Shown: positions 21,430 to 33,802 of the stretch, piece after piece
Layout of the letters: each line of letters begins with the position of its first letter
Position numbering within the stretch: position 1 is the first letter of the stretch
Assembly: GCA_037074705.1 (NCBI GenBank)
Contig: CM073591.1
Span: forward strand, 184,785,432-184,849,431
Source: Zhengitettix transpicula
Taxonomy: Eukaryota > Arthropoda > Insecta > Orthoptera > Tetrigidae
Reading direction: 5' to 3'
DNA length: 64,000 nucleotides
Made by a program: the position numbers and the translations under genes
Notes under the pieces: generated by a model
Told to the model about the DNA's origin: nothing
The model's database searches: none
What the model saw: the letters and a program-made list of their open reading frames with translations, nothing else

Positions 21430-23170
21430 GCTTTGCATATATAGGGAAAAGACGCTGCAGTTGAGTACGGAAAAATTATAGCAGCAATATTTGACGACCA
21501 ATAAATAAAACAACCTTCGTAAATTCTATGCATGAGGCTGAATGAAAATCCTGGACTTCATTTGTTGTAACTTGTCGTAAATTTTCTGGGAAAACGAAAA
21601 TTTGAAAACTTCGTTGAAGTACTAAACCACATTCTTAACCGTTTCTAACCACTGAGTATAGCATGATTATTAAGGTGCCACTTAGACCGTTTTCCTGAAT
21701 ATTTAGCAGGCACCAGTGAGGAACAAGATGAAAGATTTCACCAGGTTACAGGGCGGTACGTTCGAATGTCCCTAATTACAAATGTAATGACGTATAAACG
21801 GTTGAAGATAGAAACCTACAACAACGTTTATATGAAAGGAAAACTCAACAAGTTTAGAATCCTGTCGGCAGAAGGTGAAAACACACGGTTTCGTCATTCA
21901 TTTATCAAAATGGTGACACCGCAGATAGGTGCAAACATTTTTTTGTGCTATGCGGTTTTTAAACCAAATATTGTAGTTCAAAGGGATTTTCGGCGAATCT
22001 TTAACTATGATGTTCCAACTGCTAAAATCATAAAGAAGTGGCACTTTTAGCTATTGTTAAAGAAGCATGGCGGTGGTCGGAAAACATCCGACGAAATGGT
22101 CGAAAATGTTCGAACCGCTTATGAGCAAAGCACCCGGAAGTTATTAAGAAGAGCTTATCGGAAATTTAAGTATCGAAATCAACATTGCATTTAATTGTCC
22201 ACAAACGTCTTAAACTGTACGGGTACAAAGTGCAGTTACATCAAAACATCTTTAGCCGAATGTCAGGTCCAACGGAGTGGAATTCGCCAGTACGATGGAC
22301 GTTGTCCCGGTGCTGATTTTTATTTCATGTCCAGGATTTTCTTCTCCGACGAAGCCATTTTTCACGTTTCAGGGAAGGGAAAGCTACATAATGTGTGGAT
22401 CTGGGGATCGCAGAATCCTCACACTACACAAGAGCATTTTCGCGATAGTCCAAAGTTGAATGTTTGATGCCATTTGTCACAGAAGAAAGTCATGGACCGT
22501 TTTCCATCGCCCAGAAAGCTGTTTGTGGTACAACATATCTTGACATACTGGAGCTGTTCTTTTTTCCACAAACTGAACGACTGAAGGCTAACATCCTTTT
22601 GCAACAAGATGGTGCTCCGCCACACTGGTTGAATGAAGTTCGTACGACTTTGGACAACATTTTCCCTTGCCGTTGTATTGGTAAGGAAGGACCGATAACT
22701 TGGTGTCCGAGATCTCCCGATTTAAAACCGCTCGATTTGTTTCTCTGAGGCTACGTCAAAGATAAAGTTTACACGACTACAGTCAGAGACCTTCGCGATA
22801 TTCTCGAACGTATCAAAGAGGCTATCGGAGCGTTTACGAAGACATGCTCCAACGGATTTGGCAAGAAATTGTACATAGCCTTGATATCCTCACGGTGACA
22901 GCTGGAACTCACATAAATATGTGGTGATGTGGCTGTCAAAAGAACTTGGTGAGTTTTCCTTTCATATATACTTTGTTGTAAGTTTCTATTTTCAACCGTT
23001 TACTCGTCACATATATCTGAAATTAGGGACATTCGAGCGGACCACCTTGTTTAAAACTATGGAGGACCACTACCAAAGAAAATGAGAAACGCACATGATG
23101 CAGATTTCTGCTGGAGTTTAAAAACAGACTGTTCCAAAATATATTCAAGAATGTCACGGAAAAGAAAATT
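21430..23170 (+). pseudogene. Coding relic of an unnamed element, split by a mariner
   Basis: Left of the mariner, near 21577-21640, one frame reads VVNFLGKRKFENFVEVLNHI. At about 21680-21747 it reads CHLDRFPEYLAGTSEEQDER then FHQ. Right of the mariner, from about 23055, it reads TMEDHYQRK, then with a frameshift RNAHDADFCWSLK and SRMSRKRKF. The series 'NFLG......Y..L', 'SHLD.FPENLG..SEEQGERFHQ', 'ME..YQG' and 'M.DYCW' is recalled as a common motif set in dispersed insect proteins of transposon origin, though I cannot name the family. The two halves join in order across the mariner, which shows the insertion is real. Stops and frameshifts are present. Confidence 0.55.
21749..23049 (+). mobile_element. 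Mariner-type (IS630-Tc1-mariner) element with ~100-bp inverted repeats
   Basis: A 1301-bp element. The left end CAGGGCGGTACGTTCGAATG matches the inverted right end CAAGGTGGTCCGCTCGAATG, and similarity runs about 100 bp inward. The left flank is TA and the right flank is TT, so the expected TA duplication is probably mutated. The transposase starts near MVTPQIGANIF (21912) with a helix-turn-helix region. Catalytic positions are FFSDEAIFH (Asp 22348-22350), LLQQDGAPPHW (Asp 22608-22610) and PRSPDLKPLDLFL (Asp 22719-22721), with 36 residues between the last two. Stops after KKWHF and near 22195, plus frameshifts, show it is inactive. The N-terminal to catalytic linker seems shortened. Confidence 0.9.
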
Positions 23171-24310
23171 CCTAAGTGTTCAGTGACTAGACGATATCAT
23201 TGATGACTTTTTCCTCAATCTTAAATATACTAATATTTGTATAATATAATGATGACAGTTCGGTTTTAAGTTTTTTGATTCATGGTTTAATTTTTAAATA
23301 GCATAATATATATTTCACTAAAAAGTTATATCCTAGGAAATTCGAATTCAGGACATAAAATTCATATGAAATCAGTTCCAATTATCGCGGCCTGTGTCAT
23401 CTGCAAGCATTCTAGTATTTGGAAGGTTGAACAAACAGAAAAAGTAACCATGTCACATGGTTTTCATCACTGGCGTGGTTCAGAATTTTGTGACACAGTC
23501 TGATAATTAACGTATTAGGATAGAAAAATTTGACCGGACTAGGAATCTAACGCAGTACCCCAGCATAGTATTTGGTAACGTTCTCTTTCTGAACATGGAC
23601 TCACCTACAATTCACTAAATAAAATTCTTAAGGGCCCACTTTTACGACTTCAATGACGAATGAATGTTATGAGTAAATTGATTAAATTCAAGAAGAGAAA
23701 ACATTTTTTCAGTGTAAGTTTAGCTCTAAAGGCAATGTGGTACTAAGCGGAGTACCTGGCTTCGTTTCCCGGTCAGAAACTCCTATCCTAATCCGTTACT
23801 TCCGTTTCATAGCATTTAGAGTTGTGCTTCGATTGAGACTGTTTGGAAAACAGATCAGAGGAAAGAGCAAAGTTTTTTTCGTTGTTTTGTCACCAAATCA
23901 GTACGTGATTTAAGTAAAAATAAAGGCACTGTTTTTGTTTAATAGCTCCATAGGTAACGTCCAGGACTTTGTATAAATCCAATTCTAATCGCCCCAGATT
24001 GGACACATTGATAAAATTTGATCGATCACCCCTTTGGAGTGGGAAAAGTTCGCTGCGAGGATTTGGGGAGAAAAATTGAGAATTTGAGATGTGAAAGTAC
24101 TTTATTGGGGGTAAAAGTTTAAACTAAAATCAGCAGTAGTTTTTAAGAGATGACAGAGCTCGCTGAAGTGGAGGAGAGAAGTTTAGTTTAAGTTAACTTA
24201 GGACAGAAATCAATTCATCTTGAGAGCAGTCAGTAGAAGTAAAGTTCAAGTCTACAGTTAGCCTGCAGATAAAATAATGAGAGAAAAAGATAAAAGCGAG
24301 AATTCACAAG
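23171..24310. other. Spacer; one weak tRNA-like block
   Basis: At 23740-23775, 'gagtacctggcttcgtttcc' followed by CGGTC resembles a tRNA-type B box with changes, as in a tRNA-derived SINE. No A box or A-tail was confirmed. Nothing else is recognised. Confidence 0.25.
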
Positions 24311-24620
24311 TCGGCCAGCTGCCTCCTAAACTGGTCGAGGCACGGAGAAGGGAATGCTGCGATCCAACAGCAAACCTCTCTACCGCCATTGGAAGGGCGT
24401 GGGACAAGCACCAAATGCCACATACCTGATGCAGTTTTTATAGGGGTTATCATGCATCATTTTTAGGCGAATGTCGGGTAGGATCCTTAAACCTAGTTAA
24501 CCCTTGGATACCTTCATCTACCCTTCGGCATCCCCCCCCTTTCAAATCCCTTCCTATGCTATTAAAAGGGAGTTGCCACCACGTATATTACCGTCATGTA
24601 GCCTGTTACACTAAAAATAG
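24311..24620 (+). repeat. S-family repeat copy, 5'-truncated
   Basis: Starts GTCGGCCAGCTGCCTCCTAA and ends TAGCCTGTTACACTAAAAAT, with an internal deletion around the 'gcccgggggccctag' block. No clear target-site duplication. Confidence 0.85.
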
Positions 24621-25075
24621 GTCACCAAATGAACCGTTGCTAGTTTCTATGCGAGAAAGTTGTTAATCGGCACTATGCTAACTGTACAAGCATCTAAATT
24701 CTTGCATTATTTATGTCTGCATTGTACGACACTAATATTTACCTTATAGGCCCAAACTAGAAATTAATCTTCGTCCATGCCGTAAAGCCAGAATGGCCTG
24801 AAAAATGCACTCATTTTAGCTGCATCCAATTTATAAATGGAATTTAATCAATCAATCATAATTTGACAAATTTTAGTCGTATTTATTCATTAAATAATAT
24901 TTTTCCTTTAAATATGAAGGATTTTCTATTTAAATAAATTTTTACACGCGCAATATTTTTATTCTATATCTTGTTTATATATTTCAGTATTTACATTACT
25001 TCAATAATTTAATTTTTAAATTATCACGATAATTTTCCCGCAACAACTGTGTAATATAGGATCGTGAGATATATC
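24621..25075. other. AT-rich spacer
   Basis: No open frame of note and no match to the window's repeat families. Confidence 0.35.
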
Positions 25076-25475
25076 TTTTTTTTAGGGCAACAGGCTACAT
25101 GAGGGTGATCCACGTTGGGCAACTCCCCTTTAATAGCATAGGAATGGATTTGAAAGTAGAGGAAGGTAGCCAAGGGTTAACTAGGGCCCCCAGACTATAG
25201 TTTAAGGATCCTACGCGGCAGTCACCTGAAAGTAATGCAGGGAAAACCCTAGAAAAACCTGCATCAGGTAGGTCGGGCATTGGGTACGTGTCCCACGCCT
25301 TTCCGATTTCGGGAGAGGAGTTTGCTGTGTGGACGCAGCATTGCCTTCTCCGTGCATCGACCAGTTTAGGAGGCAGCTGGCCGACTATTCCAATGGGAAT
25401 AGCGGACAACTCTTACCGTATGCCCAAGGTCTGTAACCCCGGAACATACACCTTTCAGAACAGGCCGAGGTGCCA
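25076..25475 (-). repeat. S-family repeat copy
   Basis: CTTTTTTTTAGGGCAACAGG at the left is the 3' end and A-tail in reverse. Homology ends near 'acaggccgaggtgcc' (25475). A deletion removes part of the 'aggggggatgcgg' block. Confidence 0.85.
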
Positions 25476-28224
25476 TGTCAGGCATCTAATATATACTACT
25501 TCCTGTAAGCGAGCATCTGCGTGAAATACCCTGCATAATGACTGTTTTAGTACCAAGACGCAAACCCTTCAAGCTAAATTTTAAGTGTTCAATGTATAAC
25601 AGTAATATGGCTGGGTAGTGTGAGAAGACGCAAGACGAATCAATAGTCAACGCTATAGGAATATATTTTGTGCTTTCAAAATCTAATGTGAAATTCTGAG
25701 TTTCCTAATACCGCAAATAGCGAATATAAGTTTCGTTATAATCAAATCGCAGACTTATTTTGGAATACACATTCAATATAATCATACAATTTGCATTTAT
25801 ATTGTAGAAATGTGCAGTTCTAAATGTGTTGCTTGCACTTCTAAAACCATATTTTTTAACCCTAGATTGCCTAATATAGAAATATTATACGCTGTTTATA
25901 TTAACAAAAACATCGACTTACAAACTTTCGGTTTCTTTAACTAAAGCTTTAATACACTTTAAATGTAGGCTTTACATAGCCGTGAGACAGTTTATGCGTG
26001 TTCTTATGTTTTATTGAATTTATAGAAAAGTTTCAGTTTAATTCAGCTTTCATTTTATCCATATTACCACAGTTGTTCATTTTTTTTGTAATAAATTACA
26101 TATTGGATTATTATATAAATAATATAGACTGCATTTAAATAATGCTTCCCGAAAAACTAAAGTGTTCTGTTAATATAAAAATATTAAGACTTAATTATGT
26201 TATATATATGACAGAAATCGTTCAATTAAATTCTGAGTAAACCATTTTAAAAATAGAAGCATATTTTATAACTTTACTAAAATATGACAAGCCGCAGAGC
26301 ATAACACATTACTGTTGTGGTTCTCGTGGAATATTACTGTTGTTCATTCAAAATATATTACAATATTTATTAATAATAATAATAAAATCCTTATAACCAA
26401 CCTCCAATTCATTTTAACTTATTATTTTAACTCATTAAAACTTCAGAAAGCTTCCGACGTTATGTCATAATCATTCTTTAAAACGTAGGTCTTTGAATTA
26501 AGTTGAAACTTCTTTAGCAACAGTAAAAACACTTACAAGTATTTTTATAAAAACAAGATAGTAATATAATATATATTCTTGCTGATATAGGCACATTTTT
26601 GAAGTAATTGATTTACAATGTTACATTGATTAAATTGATAATACTGTTTCTATTTCAATGAATCGTTTAGAAATTTTATGTAGAAGTGGTATGTGAAAAT
26701 TTTGTACTTTTATTTCCTTGCATTGAATGGGTACACCAATGCTACTATTTAGTTTTAAGTGGAAGTAAATATAAAGTATTCGACGTGTTTCATGGGTTTA
26801 AAACATAATATATCTAAATTTAGGCAATATAATCATCTCATTCAGAAAATTTTATGTTAAACGTAGGATTAGTTTACCGAAAAATATTTAAACATTAGTT
26901 GTGGGAAGTATTATTATGCTCACAAAATATTTCAGTCGTGATATTTGTAGTTTTATACCGTATATATACTTGGAGCGATCGGTCCAGAGAGTCTATGCTA
27001 ATTTGTGGAGCTATCTGTGACGCAAGAGGTCGCTTTGTTTTGTTCTCTTCGTGACAGGTATCGATTGTCACTGCGAGTGACATTCGACCAGAACAAAGGC
27101 GTGAAGAGCACGCAGCAGTCGTCAACAGATCTCTTCTTATTTTAAAATACAAAGTTTACATCACCATACTGAATGCAAGCGACAAAAACATCTGATTATG
27201 AACAAAACCAACCAGTTTTAGAACGTCTATTGGTACTTATAGTATTCATTGAGTACGACGCTATTGTAACAGAAACAGAATAATATTGGCCACAATTTGA
27301 ACGGTTGATATCTGACTGCAGAATTTGCAAACGCTATAGTCGACCTTGCAGTCAGTGTGTTTATATACACATAAACAGCTGCAGAAGAGATATTCAGCAA
27401 ATTATAGTTTGTATTGAACGAACCAGAATTTATGTTCTAATTTTTATTTTCACGTAATGGGAGATTTATATTTATTTAACATCAGAGCGAAAACATGGTT
27501 AATGTACAAATATACTTTATATTAACGATATTTTTTTATTTACTGCGGCTATATTTGATTACCGTCTTTCTGTGGACATCAAATACTTATTTCCAATGTG
27601 CTGGTATGCATAAATACAATTATAAAGAGGTAAAGTCTATAAGTTTTAAATGCCTAGGATGATAAAATTTATTTAACTGAAAATTATATCCACGGGAAAA
27701 CTATGGGCACCATTGTTTACTAAAAGCATGTATTGTACACAAACGGGACAAATTAATTGCGGTTAATTATTTTAGTATTTACGTTTTTTATTTTATTTTA
27801 CTGAAATAAAAATCGTGATCTCTTACTATTCCAATCATCAATGCTCCCTGCGCAGGTAAGGAAGCGTGGCAATCAGCGCGGCTTCCTTTCGTGAAGATTA
27901 AAATTTGTCAGTGATTGGTGAGGTTAATCTTTGGTCACACGATTTTAGCACGTTCAGACAGGACGCTCCATCACATTGGTACCGTCGCGGACGTGTGTTC
28001 CCAGTGCGGATTAGTGTGGCTAATTAAAATTTTGATATTTGTGGGGGCAGAAATTTTATTCCTATTGGCTAAGATGAGCAGAATCCAAGATCATGTGGGT
28101 GGAATTTCGTCAAACTCAGGTGTGTTTTTGTTTTTCTGGTTGCGTCTACGTTAAGAAAGGGATCTTGCAGACCAAGCAGATGATCTTTGGGGGAGGTTAT
28201 GGAGAAGTTGAGTTTCGGACATTT
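25476..28224. other. Long AT-rich spacer, no genes recognised
   Basis: Nearly 2.8 kb with stops in all frames. 26930-27160 is somewhat GC-richer (minus-strand frame 26895-27152) but has no recognisable domain. No copy of the window's repeat families was found. Confidence 0.35.
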
Positions 28225-28700
28225 TTGAACATGTTTGTTTGAAACTTTCCATCCATGCTATTGTGGGTAAAAAAAAATACGCGCAAAAATCGGCCGGTTA
28301 CATCGTTTTAAAATTTCTACTCCCGTTCAGCCACCCCCCCCCCCTCCCACCGCCTCGCGTTATCCAGTTTGTCACAATGAAACTCATCGACATCCCAGAA
28401 TTGATTCAAATTTTGGTATACTCGCGTTATTTTCATGTAACGCAACACCAAACCACACCCCTAAACGGGCTTTCCTTCCACGGCGATAGGAATACAAATT
28501 ATTCACAGAGAATATCTACCGAAATATTATGAATTTAAATGACACCGAAAAATATTTATTGGACGCAAATGTGGCCCGATTAGCATCTTTGAAAATTTCT
28601 ACCTCTGTTCAGCCCCACCCGTGGGGATTAACTGAAAGTTGAATGTCATAATTAATCTCAGAGGCATCCATAACCCCGGATTAGTTACTCAGTTTTTAGT
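28225..28700 (+). mobile_element. Lep1-like element body without ends
   Basis: Matches, in inverted orientation, the Lep1-like body at about 31500-31700. Shared blocks are TTTGTCACAATGAAACTCAT, 'cgacatcc' and 'cgcgttatttt', with a C-rich tract (28334-28347). The CTAGCTG start and the ATAC-rich end are missing. The frame at 28239-28532 is a by-product of the repeat. Confidence 0.6.
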
Positions 28701-29238
28701 GTCGGATTATAATTGGTCTTTTGCAGTGGAAGACAGTTTGTTTTGGGGCAGTTAGTTTTATGTATTAGATGAATAAGTTGAGATATGGAGAGTTAGTTAA
28801 AAAATATTTTAGTTTAGAGAAGTTTTAATCAGTAGGAGAAGTTTGAACAAACCTAAAACGAGAGCCTGTAGACCAACTGGGTTACACTCTTCCGGGGAAG
28901 GCAGCAGAACCGTCCGAGCTAGAGAAGCGTCCTTACCGGCCAAATCATCTGTGACGATAATCCCATGAAAGTCGGTTTATGAAAGTCTTATTACGACTTC
29001 ATTTTGGCCCACTAACCCCTGCGAGAAATGTTTTATTTTTCTAAAATAGCCGCTGGTATCTCAAGTTGATAATAAGAGCATGAAGTCAATGTATTTTTTG
29101 TGTGTGTTAATAAAATAAAAATGATTAATTATTATAATTAACAACACCCTGCCACACAATTAAATATTTTCAGAGTTAAATAAAAAAAGAAATAAAGTTA
29201 AAAATATACAGACGATAATCACCTTTATTTTATAAAAC
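28701..29238. other. Spacer
   Basis: Nothing recognised; moderately AT-rich with no open frame of interest. Confidence 0.3.
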
Positions 29239-29792
29239 ACTAGCTGGGTGCCCGGCGTTTCCCGGGATGTCGTATATCCATAATCCACAATTTGACTCAA
29301 ATCTCGGTTGCTTTTGCGTTATTTTTATGTAATGCACTTCGCCCCCTACCCCTGCATCTGAGGGGTAAATACCAAGTTGAATGTCATAACTAAAATGAGC
29401 GGCATCAAGAACCTTTGATTTTACTCCAATCTCGATTGTTTTCGCGTTATTTTCCTGTAAACATCTCCACCACAAACCCTAAGGGTGCCCTTTTCCCAGG
29501 GTGTAGAGGATGAAAATTATATTCAAATAACATCGGTAGAAACACTATCAATATCTTTGACCCCGTAAAAAAATTTATCCGACTTAAAAAGCGGATGTTT
29601 TAGCATGTTCAAATATTTCCACCCCCGTGTACACGCCCGTGTACACGCATCTCACCCAGACAGTGTTTGTTTCCTGGTCGTAAAGAACACGTGTACGAAA
29701 TTTCGTTAAATTTGCTCCACCGGTGTAGATTTGTATAAGGAAACATACAAATAAACAAATATACATACATACACTCATTTTTATTTATAAGA
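29239..29792 (+). mobile_element. Lep1-like nonautonomous element, most complete copy
   Basis: Starts ACTAGCTGGGTGCCCGGCGT and ends in (ATAC)n then TCATTTTTATTTATAAGA. The internal module 'tttgactcaaatctcggttg...cgttatttttatgtaa' is repeated within the element as 'tttactccaatctcgattg...cgttattttcctgtaa', so the body contains two related modules about 120 bp apart. No coding capacity is visible. Confidence 0.75.
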
Positions 29793-30915
29793 AGATTACA
29801 AGCATCGTATCTTAATTACTTACTTTAAAATACTACTTGTCCAAACTAAGTAAGTACTATACGGTCATATATTATATAATTTTTATAATAGTTGTAACAA
29901 ATGCCGTACTCACGAAATTGAATTTGTTGAATCAACTTCTCTTTTCCAATAATTTCATTACTTTTCAGTTCATCGATGAACCTATTTAGCCGATCAATGC
30001 TGCAAATGTTTTCATTTAAATACCTTCACAGTTACACGAAGTTTCGCTGTTGTCGATTTCTTGCCATTTACCCTGCTGAATCACTAAATAGTAGACCGTC
30101 GGGTGTATAACAAAATTTCATACCAAGTGCATCGTTTAATCCTCATGGACTTTGTGCTGGTATATATAAATGCCCTTTCACCAATTAGATGCGATTTAAT
30201 TATGCTTTTAGCTCGGAACAAATGGTAACATGTCCGAATATATTTCCAGGGTGATTTGCGTCGGGGGATGGTGGATATGGTGTAGGTAGGAAGGAAGGGA
30301 ACAGATCTAGCCGATTAGGACGTTGAGCAGGAAGGCTAGTGGGGATGTACAACGTTGCTAAGCATTAAAAAAATACTCTCTAGCGCAAAGCATATGACGT
30401 TCGTTGTTAGGCAGTGGAACGCAAATACAGGCTCCACTAAAAAAAGAGCGAAAAGAAACATAATAATATTATTTTGATATATATCGTAGCAAAGTTTTAA
30501 TTCTTTGAATTGCCGAGTTATTACTTGCCCCGGATAATCTTGCATGCAGTCTCCGTGTGGCAACTCGCCTCAAAAATGACCAGTTCATTTCAACACGTTT
30601 CCGAGTTGCTGGATCTGAATGTAAGATTAGAGTCACGACTGAATGCATTGTTCCCCACCAGCTTTGCGTGAGAAATAGATATTCCGAACAGCTTGCTTAC
30701 GTACGTCATCAGGAAACCTACGTGACAAAGAAGAAACGATTCCATTCGCAATTGCTTTCGACATTTCCTCACTTTTTTCCAACACGGATGTAAACCAATT
30801 ACAGAGCTGGCGCATAACAATTTAACAAATATTAAGCGGGCTTGAATTTTCTGATATAAATATATAATTTATTTTTACTTCAAACACCTTATTACCTTAC
30901 AACCATTAATTTTAT
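29793..30915. other. Spacer with a minus-strand open stretch
   Basis: On the minus strand 30633-30815, an open frame reads ANGIVSSLSRRFPDDVRKQA and VRNIYFSRKAGGEQC. Its composition is more protein-like than that of the neighbours, but it is short, overlaps open frames in other phases and was not recognised. It may be a fragment of an old gene or element. The remainder is featureless. Confidence 0.25.
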
Positions 30916-31402
30916 CTAATAAATAATGCAGTGTGTTTGTTTGTATGTTTGTATATTAGTATGTTCCTGATACAAATCTGCACCCATGGAGAAAATTTCG
31001 TACACGGGTTCTTTGCGACCAGAAAACAAACACTGTCGGGGTGAGACGCATTTACCATCCCCAGTGGACGGGGGTGGAAATATTCAAACATACTAAAACA
31101 GTTGATATTTGAGTCACAGAAATATTTTTAGGGGTCAAAGAGATTGTTTCTACCGATGGTATGAGAAAAATTTCAACCCATTACATATTGGGGTTGGGGT
31201 GGATGGGCGTTACAAGAAAATAACGCGAATACATTAAGAGTAATGGATGTCGGTGAGTTTAATTATGACATTCAATTGGCCATTTAACCCCCAGGGACGG
31301 GGGTGGACGAGGGTGGAAATTTTCAAACATGTTAAATATTTGCGTGGAATAAATAATTGTCGGGGCCAATTACGTCGGCACGAGAGTGGAGTACGCTTAG
31401 TT
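30916..31402 (-). mobile_element. Lep1-like element, inverted orientation, lacking its start
   Basis: On the plus strand the reversed 3' end TCTAATAAATAATGCAGTGT leads into (TTGTATGT)-type repeats, then the reversed body blocks ('gggtgagacgcat', 'aagaaaataacgcgaata'). No CTAGCTG start lies at its right end. Another unit follows head-to-tail. Confidence 0.7.
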
Positions 31403-31796
31403 TAATCCAAGAAATAAAGCAGAGTGTTCGTATGTATGTATGTTTGTATGTATATTTGTATGTTACATGATATTTAACCCCCACGGTTGGGCCTGAACGG
31501 GGGTGCAAATTTTCAAAATAACGCGAATAGATCGAGATTCGAGTCAATTCTGGGGTTATGGATGTCGATGAGTTTCATTGTGACAAACTGGATTACGCGC
31601 GGGGATTGCGGGGGAGGGGGTCTGGGCGGGGGTACAAATTTGGGAACAATGTAACCAATGTAAATCGCACAGTAGCGGGGATGGAAATTTTCAAACATGT
31701 TGAAACGACGATATATTCGTTGAATGAAACTATTTCAGTGTCAATTAGTTTAACCTTCTTCGGAGTGGGAGGTGAACACCCTAGCACCCAGCTAGT
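31403..31796 (-). mobile_element. Lep1-like element, inverted orientation, second unit
   Basis: Runs from a reversed ATAC/GTAT tract (31425-31465) to the reversed start ACCCTAGCACCCAGCTAGT at 31796. Together with the preceding unit it forms a tandem head-to-tail pair on the minus strand. Confidence 0.7.
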
Positions 31797-31851
31797 ATAT
31801 AAATAAAACACAGCCTTTTAACGTCAGTAAATGATAAGTAACGGACATTAG

Positions 31852-32862
31852 AAAACGTTTCGTCGCTATTTGCGACCTCTTCATGTATAGAACTTTTACA
31901 CTATAAAGAAAACATAATACAATAATTACAATATGGTAGATAGCTTGATGATATAAATTCTGGTGGACTTACAAATTTTGATTGTTGGAACGTTCTCGGC
32001 TGACTGCTGTGGTCCAAAGACACAATTTAAAGGTGAACGACCAGTAAAAACTTGAGTTACATACCCTCTTAAACTCTTACATAAGTATATTAAAGTCAGA
32101 AAGAATTAACAGATTAAAAATGATAATAAAAAATTTAGTTTAATACTTTTACCTTAGATTGCTTGCTTACAGCATAAATTAATTAGACCGTTAGAAAAGT
32201 AGGGTGTTAGAATTGTTTTATAATCTAATAACTATTTAAACTAAGTAAAAAATATTCAAGATAAAATTGACATTTTAGATGAGCACAACGTAATTTACAA
32301 ATTTTATTGTTTTGATTGTAAAGCCATATACATAGGTCAAACTAAGCGTTCATTAGAAATACGGTTGAATGAAAAGAATAATAATATAAAACTTAATATT
32401 CAAAATTATTGTGTTTTGTAAAAAAAATTCATTAAAGAATCATAAAATAGATTGGTGTAATGTATAAATTTTAGATGAAGAAAGGAACTACTTATTGAGG
32501 TTAATGACTGAAATGTTATGTTATATCTAATAAAACGGCAATAAACATAAAAGTACTAATAATTCGAACAAAATTTATGACACTTTCCTTTTGCAATTCT
32601 TAAATTTAAATATTGTTATAATTGAAAATTCTAAATTGTTACACTGTAAACCGCACTCAACAATGTAACAGTTTCTTTTACTGGTTATTCTCGTTTAAAT
32701 TGTGTATTTTGGTCAGCGGAGAACGACCCTGACTATCAAAACTTGTAATTACACCATTTATATTATTAAGTTATCTGCCAAAAATTTATGTTAATTATTG
32801 TATTAAGTTTGTTTTCTGACTTCTATACACGCAGAGGTCACAAACAGCGACGAAACGTTGTA
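31852..32862 (+). pseudogene. Penelope-like element relic with inverted terminal repeats
   Basis: Between 32247 and 32570 the plus strand encodes a GIY-YIG endonuclease remnant: CFDCKAIYIGQTKRSLEIRL, then after frameshifts a NVRILDEE-type C-terminal segment. Arms at 31852-32062 and about 32661-32862 are inverted copies of one another. Shared blocks are ACGTTTCGTCGCT.TTTG, GACCTCT.C.TGTATAGAA, 'tacaataatta', and ACACAATTTAAA followed by ACCAGTAAAA. The arms are roughly 210 bp and about three-quarters identical by eye. Inverted terminal repeats around a C-terminal GIY-YIG domain are known from Penelope-like elements. RT is missing and stops break the ORF. Confidence 0.8.
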
Positions 32863-33770
32863 CGTTGTACAAGTTTACATAACATTTTCTGACATAATTA
32901 TAATTTAATTGTAATAATTAATGGTAAATAGTCATCATTTGAAAATTTTGATATCGTTACTAAACCATTTTCGTACTAACACAGCATTAGATAAATGAGA
33001 GTATATGAATTAATTTATACAATAGAGAACAGAAAGTACGGGAGACGATTTTGAACCAACTATAAAACACGTGGAAATGCACACTTGTGGACAGAGTAAA
33101 CGTTAGGTGTCACTTATTGAAAGATTCTATTTATGATATTTTTTAATTCACATCGCTGAAAGATATAGAGAGGAATTATGGAAACAACGTACATTCTACA
33201 CGATCATTCGAGGCATTGTTGTATACATTAATCACAATCGCTTTTGATGTTTCAAATACGGCAACGAATTGAGAGTAACATAATTTCCAGTTCATAATGT
33301 ATCTCGAAGGCTTAGTGGGTACGCGTACAAGAAATCAATACACAAACGTGGATAGGAGCGGAAGCAATTCACTTAAGTTAGTAAGCTCCCTGAAATTAAA
33401 ACATCTCTTACCATATCGCCGTAAATTTCAGTTTTCATTATTTTATTGACTCGGATGGTCTAACTCTATAATAGCTTATACACACACCCACACAACATAT
33501 TAAATTATCAATGTCTTAGAATATTTTAGTTCATCACTTGCCAAAATTTCGTTTTAAAATTCAGAGAAGCAGATACTAATCTAATCGGTTAATAAATAGT
33601 AATTACGAAAACAAAATAGTAGTAAAATTTCTGAAGTAATGAAATAGAATTCATTTTATAAAACAATTTTACGTCAACAAATGGCCCTTTCAATATGTTT
33701 CATATTTAAAAATACAAAATGAAAACCGTACAAAAAGGTGTTCTTTTAAAAATATAAACCACTAGCTGAG
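32863..33770. other. AT-rich spacer
   Basis: Nothing recognised. Confidence 0.35.
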
Positions 33771-33802
33771 TGTCCGGCGTTATCCCGGAGAAGGAATTTA
33801 TT
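33771..33802 (+). repeat. Lep1-like start fragment
   Basis: ACTAGCTGAGTGTCCGGCGT followed by TATCCCGGA matches only the first ~30 bases of the element. Confidence 0.6.

Noticed and set aside
23740..23775. tRNA gene or tRNA-derived SINE
   Set aside because: Only a B-box-like block is present. No cloverleaf can be drawn, and no A box or tail was found.
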